Of a DNA stretch of 64,000 bases, positions 10,874 to 22,145 are shown piece by piece. A model generated the notes under the pieces. That model saw only the letters and a program-made list of their open reading frames with translations, did not search any database and had not been told where the DNA came from. This stretch comes from Salvelinus alpinus. Taxonomy: Eukaryota; Chordata; Actinopteri; Salmoniformes; Salmonidae. The stretch lies in NCBI RefSeq assembly GCF_045679555.1, contig NC_092091.1:16701072-16765071 (forward strand), given 5' to 3'. The stretch's first letter is position 1, and every line of letters starts with the position of its first letter. Both the position numbers and the translations under genes were made by a program.

Positions 10874-13150
10874 CAGTTTTTTCTGAATGCTTAAACACTA
10901 ACAGTAATTCTTGAAGCACTATAGTCTGAAACCATTAACACTTGTAGCCAATGCATTCATCAAGTGTGCCAAATTGAATGCACGTTCTCTTTTTTACACT
11001 CAGTTTGTAATTTTATAACACACTTTTTGCAAAACTGTAAATACAACTCACTGCTTTACACTCAATTTGCAATTTAATAACACACTAATAGCAATACCAT
11101 TAACATTGGTCCCTACATTGCTACACTATTCCGCCAATTTCCTTTCCACACTGACACATGTGAAAACACTTTTAGATAATGAGTTCACTTACAAATCAGA
11201 GATGGAGCACTATAAATAGGCCACTGATAAACAATGGGTTTGGACAACAATGGAGGCCAATATTGGACAGAGAGTAAGAGGGGTGAAAACTAGAGGAGGA
11301 GAAGGACGAGGTGAAGTAGGACGGGGGGAAGGAGAGGACGGGGAAGAGGAAGAGGAAGGGTAGTCAGGAAAACAATAAACTGATGAAATCAGAGCGACTA
11401 TGGTTGACCATGTTGTCCACCATGGGATGAGCATGAGGGAGGCTGGGCAACGGGTTCAACCAAATCTGAGCCGCTATACTGTTGCAGGTATCATCCGGAT
11501 ATATCTAAATGAGAACCGGTAAGTAACTGTAAGTGCTGTAGTCTTACTGGTACATTAGTATGTACTGTACTTTCATAATGAGAAGGATCTATCACTAAAA
11601 CCATTCAAATGTTTTTACACAACTGCAAGAAAACCAGTATCTGGTGGAAGAGGTCGCCTGTTCACCCCAGAGCAGGAGACCCACATTGTAAATATGGTCA
11701 TTGCAAATAGCTGCATCAGACTAAGAGAACTGCAGGACCACATAATGGCAGATAACACCATATTCCAAAACGTCAACAGAGTGAGTCTCTCTGCACTTTC
11801 TCGTCTCCTGAAACGCAATAGATTTAGGATGAAGCAGCTGTACAGAGTCCCCTTCGAAAGAAACTCAGACCGTGTAAAACAACTAAGATATGAATATGTG
11901 CAGGTAAGCTATACTATCCTATCATTGGTACTGGATCTAGAAGTGTATGGTGCTACATTATATTGACTGATCCCTGTCTTTTCCTACTGTGCTACATTGT
12001 TTTGTCTTGTCTCTTTCAGAGAGTCATGGAGCTAAAAAAAGATGCAGTGCATCATGAGCTAATATATGTGGACGAGGCAGGTTTCAACCTTGCAAAAACA
12101 AGGGGCCGCGGCAGAAATATCATCAGACACCGTGCCATCATCAACGTCCCGGGACAACGTGGTGGCAACATAACAATGTGTGTGGCTTTTAGTCAAAAAC
12201 GGCATCCTTCACCATCATGCCCATACAACAGGCCTATACAACACTGCACACATTACCACATTTCTGGACACCCTCCACAACAGACTAATCCCAATGACCA
12301 GGGACCAGAGCAGCGCAGGTACGTTATCATCTGGGACAATGTTAGTTTCCACCGGGCTGCTGTGGGCCGCAATTGGTTCACAGGTCACCCACTTTTCATC
12401 GCACTCAAATCTCCCCTATACGCTCCGTTCTGGAATCCTATTGAAGAATTATTCTCTGCATTGCGTTGGAAGGTGTATGATCGCCAGCCCCACCAATCCC
12501 CTTCTACAGGCAATGGAGGAGGCTTGTGGAGACATCGATCAGGGGTCATGCCAGGCATGTGATACTTTCCACGTTGCCTTCGTCAAGACAACATGGCATG
12601 TGATGTGGATGAAGTCTTATGGCCAGACCCACGAAGGACGAGATGGAGCCTCCTTTTTTTTCTCTTCTTATTTTTCTACCACAAATGTTTTTGTTTTCTT
12701 CTACTGTGCTTCTGTTGTTTGAGGAGTGTTAGAACATTTTGAAAAATATATATATATGTTTTCCCCTTATTTGTGTTGATGGTGTGTTATGTTCGGAAAA
12801 CACTTCCATACTTTACACATTTGGATACCTGTGTGTTTACTACATGTATGACAAAAAAACAAAAAAACTGCTGTGCACTGCACACAGAAAAAGAAAAAGC
12901 CACAAGTGTTTTTCATTTTTACTATCAGTGCCTAGTTGGTGCTTCGTGTACTTATTCAAATGATGGTTTGTGTGTACTGTATTGACGCAAAAACACAATT
13001 TGTTTTAAGAGTTTGAAGAGTTTTGCAAGAATTGTTTGCTTTTGCAAGAGATATATAATGTTTGGTGTAAGGTTTTGTGGTTAGTGTGTAGAGTTTTGCA
13101 AAAATAGCCTAAAGTTTCAAAGATAGTGCCTAAGCAATCAGAAAAAACTG
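10874..13150 (+). mobile_element. IS630/Tc1-superfamily transposon inserted in Tc1 C
   Basis: The terminal inverted repeats are CAGTTTTTTCTGAATGCTTA and the complement of its right end (CAGTTTTTTCTGATTGCTTA). A TA precedes the left end; the right flank reads AA, so the second TA seems mutated. The interior carries a transposase gene with two apparent introns. It is much larger than the simple Tc1 copies around it. Confidence 0.85.
11400..12560 (+). pseudogene. IS630-like transposase with two introns, broken
   Basis: Exon 1 is open from ATG 11400 (MVDHVVHHGMSMREAGQRVQ) to 11518, where CG|GTAAGT gives a donor. Exon 2 begins at 11630 and reads LFTPEQETHIVNMVIA up to 11904 (GTGCAG|GTAAGC). Exon 3 begins after TTTCAG at about 12019 with RVMELKKDAVHHELIYVDEA, containing a catalytic Asp, and later VIIWDNVSFHRAA and NPIEELFSALRWKVYD. 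The catalytic part is split by at least one frame change near 12200, because the expected middle of the domain continues in another frame (LYNTAHITTFLDTLH). An upstream glycine/arginine-rich leader at 11252-11360 is out of frame. Confidence 0.75.
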
Positions 13151-14280
13151 AAATAAGGAGTTGGTCCCCCTTTGCTGCTATAACAGCATCTACTATTCTG
13201 GGAAGGCTTTCCACTAGATGATAGAACATTGCTGAGGGAACTTTCTTCCATTCAGCCACAAGAGCATTAGTGAGGTTGGGCACTGATGTTGGGCGATTAG
13301 GCCTGGCTCGCAGTCGGCGTTCCAATTCGTCCCAAAGGTGTTCGATGGGGTTGAGGTCAGGGCTCTATGCAGGCAAGTCAAGTTCTCGACAAACCATTTC
13401 TGTATGGACCTCGCTTCGTGCACAGGGGCATTGTCATGCTGAAACAGGAAAGGGCCTTCCCAAACTGTTGCCACAAAGTTGGAAGCACAGAATCATCTAG
13501 AATGTCATTGTATGCTGTAGAGTTAAGATTTCCCTTCAATGGAACCAAGAGATCTAGCCCTAACCATGAAAAACTGCCCCAGACCATTATTCCTCCTCCA
13601 CCAAACTTTACAGTTGGCACTATGCACTATGCTTCCGCCAAACCAAGATTCGTCCGTCGGACTGCTAGATGGTGAATCGTGATTCATCACTCCAGAGAAC
13701 GAATTTCCGCTGCTCCAGAGTCCAATGACAGTGAACTTTACACCACTTCAGCTGATGCTTGGCATTGCGCATGGTGATCTTAGGCTTGTGGGCGGCTGCT
13801 CGGCGACGGAAATAATTTTATTAAGCTCCTGACGAACAGTTATTGTGCTGACGTTGCTTCCAGAGGCAGTTTGGAACTCGGTAGTGAGTGTTGCAACCCA
13901 GGACAGGCGATTTTTACGCACTACAGGCTTCACCACTCGGCGGCCCCTTTCTGTGAGCTTGTGTGGCCTACCACTTTGCAGCTGAGCCGTTGTTGCTCCT
14001 AGGTGTTTTCACTTCACAATAACAGCACTTACAGTTGAACGGGGCAGCTCTAGCAGGGCAGACATTTGACGGACTGACTTGTTGAAAAGGTGGCATCCTA
14101 TGATGGTGCCGCGTTGAAAGTCACTGAGCTTCAGTAAGGCCATTCCACTGCCAATGTTTGTCTATGGAGATTGAATGGCAGTGTGCTCGATTTTATACAC
14201 CTGTCAGCAATGGGTGTGGCTGAAATAGTCGAATCCACTAATTTGATGTGGTGTCCACATACGTTTGTATATATAATGTA

Positions 14281-14725
14281 GAACAACACATAGAAAACAT
14301 AGAACAACACATAGAAAACATAAAAGAAAACATAAAACAACACATAAAACAACACATAACACATAGAAAGGAAGGGAAAGGGGGATACCTAGTCAGTTGG
14401 ACAACAGAATGCATTCAACTGAAATGTGTCTTCCGCATATAACCTAACTTCTCTGAATCAGAGGTGCGTGGGCATGCCTTAATCGACATCCACGTCATCG
14501 GCATAGAACACATAGAACAACACATAGAACCCCACATAGAACACATAAAACCACACATAGAACACAAAAACCACACATAGAACACATAGAACACATAAAA
14601 CCACACACAGAACACAAAAACCACACATAGAACCACACATAGAACACATAGAACCACACATAGAACACATAAAATCACACATAGAACACATAAAATCACA
14701 CACAGAACACATAAAATCACACATT
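14281..14725. repeat. Short-period satellite, left block
   Basis: Tandem variants of 'acatagaacacataaaacca' (about 21 bp, with shorter sub-units) run at 14281-14365 and 14503-14724. The same sequence resumes at 18083 on the other side of the LTR element, so the two were once continuous. Confidence 0.85.
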
Positions 14726-15091
14726 ATCACGTTCTGACCTTAGTTTCTTTTTATGTCTTTGTGTTAGGTTGGTCAGGGCGTGAGTTTGGGTGGGTAGTCT
14801 ATGTTCTGTTTTCTATGTTGTTGTATTTCTATGTCTGGCCTGATATGGTTCTCAATCAGAGGCAGCTGTCGATCGTTGTCTCTGATTGAGAATCATATTT
14901 AGGTAGCCTGTTTTCCCACTATGGGTTGTGGGTGTTTCTTTTCTGTCTAGTGTCTGTTCACCTTACAGAACTGTTTCGTTTTTCTTATCGTTGTTATTTT
15001 GTGTAGTGTTCAGTTTGAAATTAAAATATGACGAACACTTACCACGCTGCATTTTGGTCCTCCTCTCCTTCCACCAACGAGAATCGTTACA
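14725..15091 (+). repeat. 5' LTR
   Basis: By eye it differs from the 3' LTR by about four substitutions and one 3-bp indel (an extra TTG in 'tatgttgttgta'), so the insertion is fairly recent. It ends ...GAATCGTTACA. Confidence 0.88.
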
Positions 15092-15171
15092 GAACCACCC
15101 ACCAGAAAAGGACCAAGCAGCGTGGTAACCAGGAGCAGAGGGTTCAGGACTCCTAGACATGGGAGGAAATT

Positions 15172-17664
15172 TTGGATAGCAAAGGACCCTGGGCACAGCC
15201 GGGGGAGTATCGCCGTCCGAAAGAGGAGCTGGAGGCAGCTAGAGCGGAGCGGCGCCACTATGAGGAATTGGCGCGAGGTAACGGGCACGAGAGGCAGCCC
15301 CAGAATTTTTTTTTTTGGGGGGGGGGGCACACGGGTAGATTGGCGGACTCAGGTAGGAGACCTGAGCCAACTCCCCGTGCTTACCGTGGCGAGAGAGTGA
15401 CTGGGCAGGCACCGTGTTATGCGGAGAAGCGCAAGGTGTCCCCAGTTTGCACGCATAGCCCGGTGCGCTACATCGCAGATCCTCGAATCGGCTGGGCTAG
15501 AGTGGGCATCGAGCCAGGAGGGATGATGCCGGCTCAGCGCATCTGGTCTCCAGTGCGTCTACTCGGCCTGGGGTATACTGCACCAGCCCTACGCACGGTG
15601 TCTCCAGTTCGCCAGCACAGCCCAGTGCGGCCTGTTCCAACTCCCCGCACTTGCCAGGCTACAGGGGGGATCCAGCCAGGACGAGTGGTGCTAGCTCTGC
15701 GCTCGAGACCGCCAGTGCGCCTCCACGGTCTAGTGCATCCGGTGCTTCGGCCAAGGACAAGGCCTCCTGCATGTCTCCCCAGCCTGGTGAGTTCTGTGCC
15801 TGTGCTAAACACTAACCCTCCTGCATGTCTCCCCAGCCTGGTGACTCCTGTGCCTTCTCCCAGAGCCAGGCCTCCTGTGTGTCTCTCCATTCCAGTGATA
15901 ATCCATGGCACGAAGCCTCCAGTGATAATCCATGGCACGAAGCCTCCAGTGATGATCCATGGCACGAAGCCTCCAGTGATGATCCATGGCACGAAGCCTC
16001 CAGTGATGATCCATTGCAAGAAGCCTCCAGTGATGATCCATGGCACGAAGCCTCCAGTGATGATCCATGGCACGAAGCCTCCAGTGATGATCCATGGCAC
16101 GAAGCCTCCAGTGATGATCCACGGCACGAAGCCTCCTGTGAGGATCCATGGCACGAAGCCTCCAGTGAGGATCCATGGCACGAAGCCTCCGGTGAGGATC
16201 CATGGCACGAAGCCTCCGGTGAGGATCCATGGCATGAGGCCTCCAACGAAGGACGTCAGTCCGGAGCCTCCAGCGACACCCTCTAGTCCGGAGCCTCCAG
16301 CGACGCCCTCTAGTCCGGAGCAGCCGGAGTCTCCCTCCTGTCCGGAGCAGCCGGAGTCTCCCTCCTGTCCGGAGCAGCCGGAGTCTCCCTCCTGTCCGGA
16401 GCAGCCGGAGTCTCCCTCCTGTCCGGAGCAGCCGGAGTCTCCCTCCTGTCCGGAGCAGCCGGAGTCTCCCTCCTGTCCGGAGCAGCCGGAGTCTCCCTCC
16501 TGTCCGGAGCAGCCGGAGTCTCCCTCCTGTCCGGAGCAGCCGGGGTCTCCCTCCTGTCCGGAGCAGCCGGGGTCTCCCTCCTGTCCGGAGCAGCCGGGGT
16601 CTCCCTCCTGTCCGGAGCAGCCGGGGTCTCCCTCCTGTCCGGAGCAGCCGTGGTCTCCCTCCTGTCCGGAGCAGCCGTGGTCTCCCTCCTGTCCGGAGCA
16701 GCCGGAGTCTCCCTCCTGTCCGGAGCAGCCGGAGTCTCCCTCCTGTCCGGAGCAGCCGGAGTCTCCCTCCTGTCCGGAGCAGCCGGAGTCTCCCTCCTGT
16801 CCGGAGCAGCCGGAGTCTCCCTCCTGTCCGGAGCAGCCGGAGTCTCCCTCCTGTCCGGAGCAGCCGGAGTCTCCCTCCTGTCCGGAGCAGCCGGAGTCTC
16901 CCTCCTGTCCGGAGCAGCCGGAGTCTCCCTCCTGTCCGGAGCAGCCGGAGTCTCCCTCCTGTCCGGAGCAGCCGGAGTCTCCCTCCTGTCCGGAGCAGCC
17001 GGAGTCTCCCTCCTGTCCGGAGCAGCAAGAGCAGCCGCCCGTCTGTCCTGAGCTGGCGGAGCCGCCCGTCTGTCCTGAGCTGCCGGAGCCGCCCGTCTGT
17101 CCTGAGCTGCCGGAGCCGCCCGTCTGTCCTGAGCTGCCGGAGCCGCCCGTCTGTCCTGAGCTGCCGGAGCCGCCCGTCTGTCCTGAGCTGCCGGAGCCGC
17201 CCGTCTGTCCTGAGCTGCCGGAGCCGCCCGTCAGTCAGGAGCTGCCGGAGCCGTCCTTCACTCCGGCGCTGCCGGAGTCGTCCTTTACTCCGGCGCTGCC
17301 GGAGTCGTCCTTCACTCCGGCGCTGCCGGAGTCGTCCTTCACTCCGGCGCTGCCGGAGTCGTCCTTCACTCCGGCACCGCCGGAGTCGCCTTTCACTACG
17401 GCGCTGCCGGAGCCTCCCATCAGTCAGGAGCTGCCGTACCCGTCCTTCACTCCGGCGCTGCCGGAGTCGCCTTTCACTACGGCGCTGCCGGAGTCTCCCA
17501 TCTATTCGGGGCCCGCTGCAAGGGTTCCCAGTCCGAGGTCGGCAGCGAGGGTCGCCGCTCCAAAGGCGCCACTTAAGCGGGCAAAGACTATGGTGGAGTG
17601 GGGTCCACGTCCCGCGCCAGAGCCGCCACCGCGTACAGACGCCCACCCAGACCCTCCCTTATAG
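15172..17664 (+). CDS. Repeat-built proline-rich ORF of the LTR element
   Basis: An 830-codon frame fills the LTR interior. The true reading may begin further 5', since the same frame already reads TWEEILDSKGPWAQPG before the ATG. A charged N-terminal part (PKEELEAARAERRHYEELA) could form a helix and may be a gag remnant. From about 15890 the protein is four successive 9-residue tandem arrays, all with a 27-nt period: VMIHGTKPP (about 13), EQPESPSCP (about 27), ELPEPPVCP (about 8) and ALPESSFTP types (about 9). No protease, RT or integrase motif is present. The homopolymer run at 15307-15328 lies inside the frame and is a likely length-error site. Function unknown; it could be a gag-like protein or simply repeat drift kept open by the 27-nt period. 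Confidence 0.6.
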   Translation: MDSKGPWAQPGEYRRPKEELEAARAERRHYEELARGNGHERQPQNFFFWGGGHTGRLADSGRRPEPTPRAYRGERVTGQAPCYAEKRKVSPVCTHSPVRYIADPRIGWARVGIEPGGMMPAQRIWSPVRLLGLGYTAPALRTVSPVRQHSPVRPVPTPRTCQATGGIQPGRVVLALRSRPPVRLHGLVHPVLRPRTRPPACLPSLVSSVPVLNTNPPACLPSLVTPVPSPRARPPVCLSIPVIIHGTKPPVIIHGTKPPVMIHGTKPPVMIHGTKPPVMIHCKKPPVMIHGTKPPVMIHGTKPPVMIHGTKPPVMIHGTKPPVRIHGTKPPVRIHGTKPPVRIHGTKPPVRIHGMRPPTKDVSPEPPATPSSPEPPATPSSPEQPESPSCPEQPESPSCPEQPESPSCPEQPESPSCPEQPESPSCPEQPESPSCPEQPESPSCPEQPESPSCPEQPGSPSCPEQPGSPSCPEQPGSPSCPEQPGSPSCPEQPWSPSCPEQPWSPSCPEQPESPSCPEQPESPSCPEQPESPSCPEQPESPSCPEQPESPSCPEQPESPSCPEQPESPSCPEQPESPSCPEQPESPSCPEQPESPSCPEQPESPSCPEQPESPSCPEQQEQPPVCPELAEPPVCPELPEPPVCPELPEPPVCPELPEPPVCPELPEPPVCPELPEPPVCPELPEPPVSQELPEPSFTPALPESSFTPALPESSFTPALPESSFTPALPESSFTPAPPESPFTTALPEPPISQELPYPSFTPALPESPFTTALPESPIYSGPAARVPSPRSAARVAAPKAPLKRAKTMVEWGPRPAPEPPPRTDAHPDPPL
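15889..17500. repeat. 27-bp-period minisatellite arrays (four families)
   Basis: Consecutive arrays of 27-bp units lie at about 15889-16240, 16310-17025, 17035-17230 and 17230-17500. All keep the same period and frame although their sequences differ. The antisense strand is also open for 613 codons (17646-15805). Confidence 0.9.
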
Positions 17665-17713
17665 GTTCAAGTTTTGCGGCCGGATTCCACACCTTTTGGG
17701 GGGGGGGGGGTAC

Positions 17714-18077
17714 TGTCATGTTCTGACCTTAGTTTATTTTTATGTCTTTGTGTTAGGTTGGTCAGGGCGTGAGTTTGGGTGGGTAGTCTATGTTCTGTTT
17801 TCTATGTTGTATTTCTATGTCTGGCCTGATATGGTTCTCAATCAGAGGCAGCTGTCGATCGTTGTCTCTGATTGAGAATCATATTTAGGTAGCCTGTTTT
17901 CCCACTATGGGTTGTGGGTGTTTATTTTCTGTCTAGTGTCTGTTCACCTTACAGAACTGTTTCGTTTTTCTTATCGTTGTTATTTTGTGTAGTGTTCAGT
18001 TTGAAATTAAAATATGACGAACACTTACCACGCTGCATTTTGGTCCTCCTCTCCTTCCACCAACGAGAATCGTTACA
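17714..18077 (+). repeat. 3' LTR
   Basis: It begins TGTCATGTTCTGACC directly after the G-rich polypurine tract and ends ATCGTTACA. Its TG...CA ends are intact, unlike the 5' copy. Confidence 0.88.
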
Positions 18078-18532
18078 CAAATAGAACACATAAAACTACA
18101 CACAAAAACCACACATAGAACAAATGAAACCACACATAAAACACAAAAACCACACATCGAACACATAGAACCACACATAGAACACATAGAACCACACATA
18201 GAATACATAAAACCACACATAGAACACACAAAACCACACATAGAACACACAAAACCACACATAGAACACTTAAAACCACACACAGAACACATGAAACCAC
18301 ACATAGAACCACACATAGAACACATAAAACCACACATAGAACCACACATAGTACACATAGAACCACACTTAGAACACATAAAACCACACGTAGAACACAT
18401 AAAACCACACACAGAACACTTAAAACCACACATAAAACCACACATAGAACACACACATAAAACCACACACAGAACACATAAAACCACACACAGAACACAT
18501 AAAACCACACATAGTACACATAAAACCACACA
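18078..18532. repeat. Short-period satellite, right block
   Basis: Continuation of the 'ccacacatagaacacataaa' satellite on the far side of the LTR element. Repeated open frames here (poly-Cys/Val or poly-His/Thr) are artefacts. Confidence 0.88.
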
Positions 18533-19630
18533 TGGCCCCCAGTGTGAACTCACGCTCTAAATCTATAATACGTAATTTATTCTACATTATTTCTCTTCCT
18601 AAACTGTGTTGTTGTTAGACCGCAAAACCAAAAGGGTCGATGTACTATAAAGAAGGCTATACAGTGTGTATCTATACATCTATAGAACATGTCCATTTAT
18701 GTTTTATTAATTTACTACCTTATAGTAAGCAGTATTATTTAAAAATCCACCCCCGATACTAGATGTCTGTATGTAGAGTTGATATATAAGGTTATTCAGC
18801 TACTAACTACTAGATGTCTGTATGCAGAGTTTATATACGTATAAGGTTATTCAGCTACTAACTCTACTTTATGTCTGTAGTCTTTTACATTTTATAAAGT
18901 CCTCTTTTCATCCCAGTACACACTACCTGCATTGCAATGCTACTGTACCTCACTGCAGCTTGGACAAGGACAATTTCCCTTGGTTGTGTTTTGCTCCCAC
19001 AAGTTTATGGATTAGTTCATTCTGATAATTGCACTGGAATGAGGGGGAAAACAGTGGGGGGGGGGGAAATGTCTTACCTGCAAACAGACTCAATGCATTA
19101 GCCTAGTAGCTGGAATATTATTTCACAAGAAGCATAGAGAAAGGGAGAACCTCCCTAACAACAGATACTTCTACACACACAGAGCAGCAGCACACTCTCT
19201 CTCTTGCTCTCTCACACAGCCAGTGCATTACTCACCATCTGGTGATGTCTCAGTCTCCAAAGTGCTATAGCTCTTAAATAAGAAAAGTGCTTCAGTAGTA
19301 TCTTTTATCCTCCCTGTGTGGAGGATAAAACAATATGCTTCATCTGATGTTGCTGCTAACGGAGGTGTTTGGAGAAAGGTCCTGGTTCCTGCTGTATCTC
19401 TGTGTATCCTGGATGCTGGGGTCCCAAGGGAACAAACACATGCTCTTAAACTCCTGTCTTCTCCTCTGCTTCCTCCTTCTCTCTGCCTCTCGGAGCGGTC
19501 TCTCTATCTCTCCCCTCTCCTCTCCTCTCAGGTCATCTTACCGACTGTGCTTTCCTGGTAGTTTGAGTACACTACTGTCCAGAGGTTCAGTCTAGCTGTG
19601 TGTGTGTGTGTGCATGAAGCTTGGTTTGAC
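18533..19630. other. Intronic stretch, nothing recognised
   Basis: No exon, RNA gene or repeat family is supportable. A direct duplication of 'actagatgtctgtatg' (about 18760 and 18810) is visible. Confidence 0.4.
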
Positions 19631-20345
19631 AAAAAGAGAGAGAGAGAGAGATGAGGAGAGAGAGGGAGGGGGAGGGGGAGCGGGGGGGAAGAGAGCGAGG
19701 GGGAGGGAGAGAGAGCGAGGGGGGAGAGGGAGAGCAGGAGGGAGAGAGAAAAAGGGGAAGAGTGGGGAGAGAGAGGGGGAGGGAGAGAGGGGGAAGAGAG
19801 CGAAGGGGAGAGGGAGAGCAGGAGAGAGAGAGAGAGAATGGGGGAGATAAAATGGGGAGAGAGGGGGGAAAGGGGAAGAGGGGGTAAAGAGGGGGAGGGA
19901 GAGAGAGAGCGAGGGGAGAGGGAGAGAGAGAGAGAGAATGGGGGAGAGGGAGAGCAGGAGAGAGAGAGCGAGGGAGGAGAGGGAGAGCAGGAGGGAGAGG
20001 GAGAAAGAGAAAGGGGAAGAGTGGGGAGAGGGAGAGCAGGAGGAAGAGAGAGAGAGAATGGGGGAGATAAAATGGAGAGAGAGAGAGGGGGAAAGGGGAA
20101 GAGAGGGTAAAGAGAGGGGGAGGGAGAGAGAGTGCGAGGGGAGAGGGAGAGGGAGAGAGAGAGAGAATGGGAGAGAGGGAGAGCAGGAGGGGGAGAGGGA
20201 AAGGGGAGAGGCAACGGGGGGGAGAGAGAGAGAGAGAGAGAGAGAGAAAGAAAGAAGGAGAGAGACAGAGAGAGAGGGGGGAGGGAGAGAGAGTGGAAGA
20301 GGAAGGAGAGGGAGAAGAGAGAGGTTGTGAGGGCGGGAGGAATCA
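19631..20345. repeat. GA-rich low-complexity tract
   Basis: About 700 bp of nearly pure purine on the plus strand (GAGA, GGGGGAGA and GGGAGAGC modules), with tandem reuse of 'agagagagagaatgggggag'. Such a purine tract can form triplex DNA. The ORFs on both strands are artefacts. Confidence 0.9.
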
Positions 20346-20972
20346 GCTGATATAGCTCAGTACCTCACAGAAGATCAGAGTGTCTCTATAGGCTGTTGTA
20401 AATCAGGGACCCTGAGCTGCATTTGTCCTAAAATGCCTAGTGATGGTTGGTGTGTGCCTCTTTTTCCATTACTTTCAGCTTTGCATCTGGTGGAAGACTA
20501 TTGACTGCAGAAAACTGCAAAACAATAAAAGCACCCCTGCTGCACCAGTGGCTCGTGCCAGGCAGCCAGGCAGCCTGACTTCCACTGATAAGGATCATGT
20601 CATTATGAGATAGACAGAATCTGTTCTTGACTCATTCTGCTGTGTCATTGGCCTTGCTGGAAAGGTAGGCAATGTCTGACAGGGAGGTATAGGTCTTCTG
20701 ATTGGCTCCTCCTCTGTTCTGTCCAATTAGAGGTCACCAACAACTTACTCTACTCCAAGGGGGCTTAAAGATGGGGCTTAAAGATGTATCTTTGTTATCA
20801 ACCTGTCATTGGTGTTGAATATCACCTTGTCATTCATTCAGTCATTCAGTCAGTCAATCAGTCAGTGTGTGTGGTCCTCCTTACTTCTCCGGACTGCAGA
20901 TGACATGGTTTTGGTCAGAAGGACTCATTAGTAGAGTGATCAGACTGGGTGTGTTTGTGTGTGCATCGTACC
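20346..20972. other. Intronic stretch, nothing recognised
   Basis: Apparently unique sequence. It ends in a short 'cattcagtcattcagtcagt' run at about 20834-20865. No gene feature seen. Confidence 0.4.
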
Positions 20973-22138
20973 GACACCACATGACCAAAAGACACTACAC
21001 ACCTGCTCGTCAAACATCTCATTCCAAAATCATGGTCATTCATATTGAGTTGGTCACCCCTTTGCTGCTATAACAGCCTCCACTCTTTCTGGGAAGGTTT
21101 TCCACTAGATGTTGGAACATTTCTGCGGGGACTTGCTTCCATTCAGCCACAAGAGCATTAGTGAAGTCGGGCACTGATGTTGGGCGTTTAGATCTGGCTC
21201 GCAGTCGGCATTCCAATTCATCCCAAAGGTGCCAGTCAAGTTCTTCCACACCGATCTCTACCAACCATTTCTGTATGGACCTCGCTTTGTGCACGGGGGC
21301 ATCATGCTGAAACAGGAAAGGGCCTTCACCAAACTGCCACAAAGTTGGAAGCACAGCATTCTCCAGAATGTCATTGTATGCTGTAGCATTAAGATTTCCC
21401 TTCACTGGAACTAAGGGACCGAGCCCGAATCATGAAAAACAGCCACAGACCATTATTCCTCATCCACCAAACTTTACAGTTAGCACTATGCATTGGGGCA
21501 GGTAGCGTTCTTCTGGCATCCACCGAACCCAGATTCGTCCGTCAGACTGCCAGATGGTGACTCCAGAGAACGCGTTTCCAATGCAATGGCGGCTAGCTTT
21601 ACACCCCTCCAGCCGATGCTTGGTATTGCGCATAGTGATCTTAGGCTTGTGTGCACCTGCTCAGTCATGGACACCCATTTCATGAAGCTCCCGACAAACA
21701 TGTATTTTGCTGACGTTGCTGCCAGAGGCAGTTTCGAACTCAGTAGAAAGTGTTACAACCGAGGACGGATGATTTTTACGCGCTACACGCTTCAGCACTT
21801 GGCAGTCCCGTTCTGTGAGCTTGTGTGGCCTAGCACTTTGCAGCTGAGCCGTTGTTGCTCCTAGACGTTTCCACTACACAATAACAGCACTTACAGTTGA
21901 CCAGGGGAGCTCTAACAGGGCAGAAATTTGACGAGCTGACTTGTTGGAAAGGTGGCATCCTATGACGGTGCCACATTGAAAGTCACTGAGCTCTTCAGTA
22001 AGGCCATTCTACTGCCAACGTTTGTCTATGGAGATTGCATGGCTGTGCTCAATTTTATACACCTGTCAGCAATGAGTGTGGCTGAAATAGTCGAATCCGC
22101 TAATTTGAAGGGATGTCCACATACTTTTGTATATTTAC
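20973..22138 (-). mobile_element. Tc1-like transposon D (same family as C), decayed
   Basis: The left part reads 'cacatgaccaaaaga' and the right part 'atgtccacatacttttgtat', the family's inverted ends. A minus-strand transposase remnant at 21405-21040 keeps FLFQHDAPVHKARSIQKW, but small deletions break the frame. There is no intact triad. Confidence 0.85.
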
Positions 22139-22145
22139 ACACATT

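Larger units (their letters stand above)
10816..14278 (-). mobile_element. Tc1-like DNA transposon C, interrupted
   Basis: Left end CACTACATGACCAAAGGTAT after TA at 10814-10815; right end ...catacgtttgtatatataatg before TA at 14279-14280. The two outer parts, 10816-10873 and 13151-14278, join into one familiar salmonid element; the middle is a different transposon. The minus-strand transposase remnant (with [18 protein letters not shown] at about 13605-13550) has frameshifts. Copies of the same family lie at 20973-22138 and 39280-40012. Confidence 0.88.
14725..18077 (+). mobile_element. LTR retrotransposon, probably non-autonomous
   Basis: Two direct LTRs, 14725-15091 (367 bp) and 17714-18077 (364 bp), bracket 2.6 kb. 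The 3' copy starts TGTCATG and ends CGTTACA; the 5' copy has TATCACG. A polypurine tract (ttttgggggggggggg) precedes the 3' LTR. The flanking pentamers CACAT and CAAAT look like a decayed 5-bp target duplication. The interior has no reverse transcriptase, protease or integrase motif, only a repeat-built ORF, so mobility would need proteins from another element. Confidence 0.85.

Noticed and set aside
15805-17646. 613-codon minus-strand ORF across the LTR element
   Set aside because: It is the mirror of the 27-nt repeats; a stop-free unit stays open on both strands. It opposes the LTR transcription direction and has no N-terminal unique domain.
19528-20345. ORFs rich in Arg/Glu or Ser/Pro/Leu on both strands
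   Set aside because: Purine-tract artefacts.
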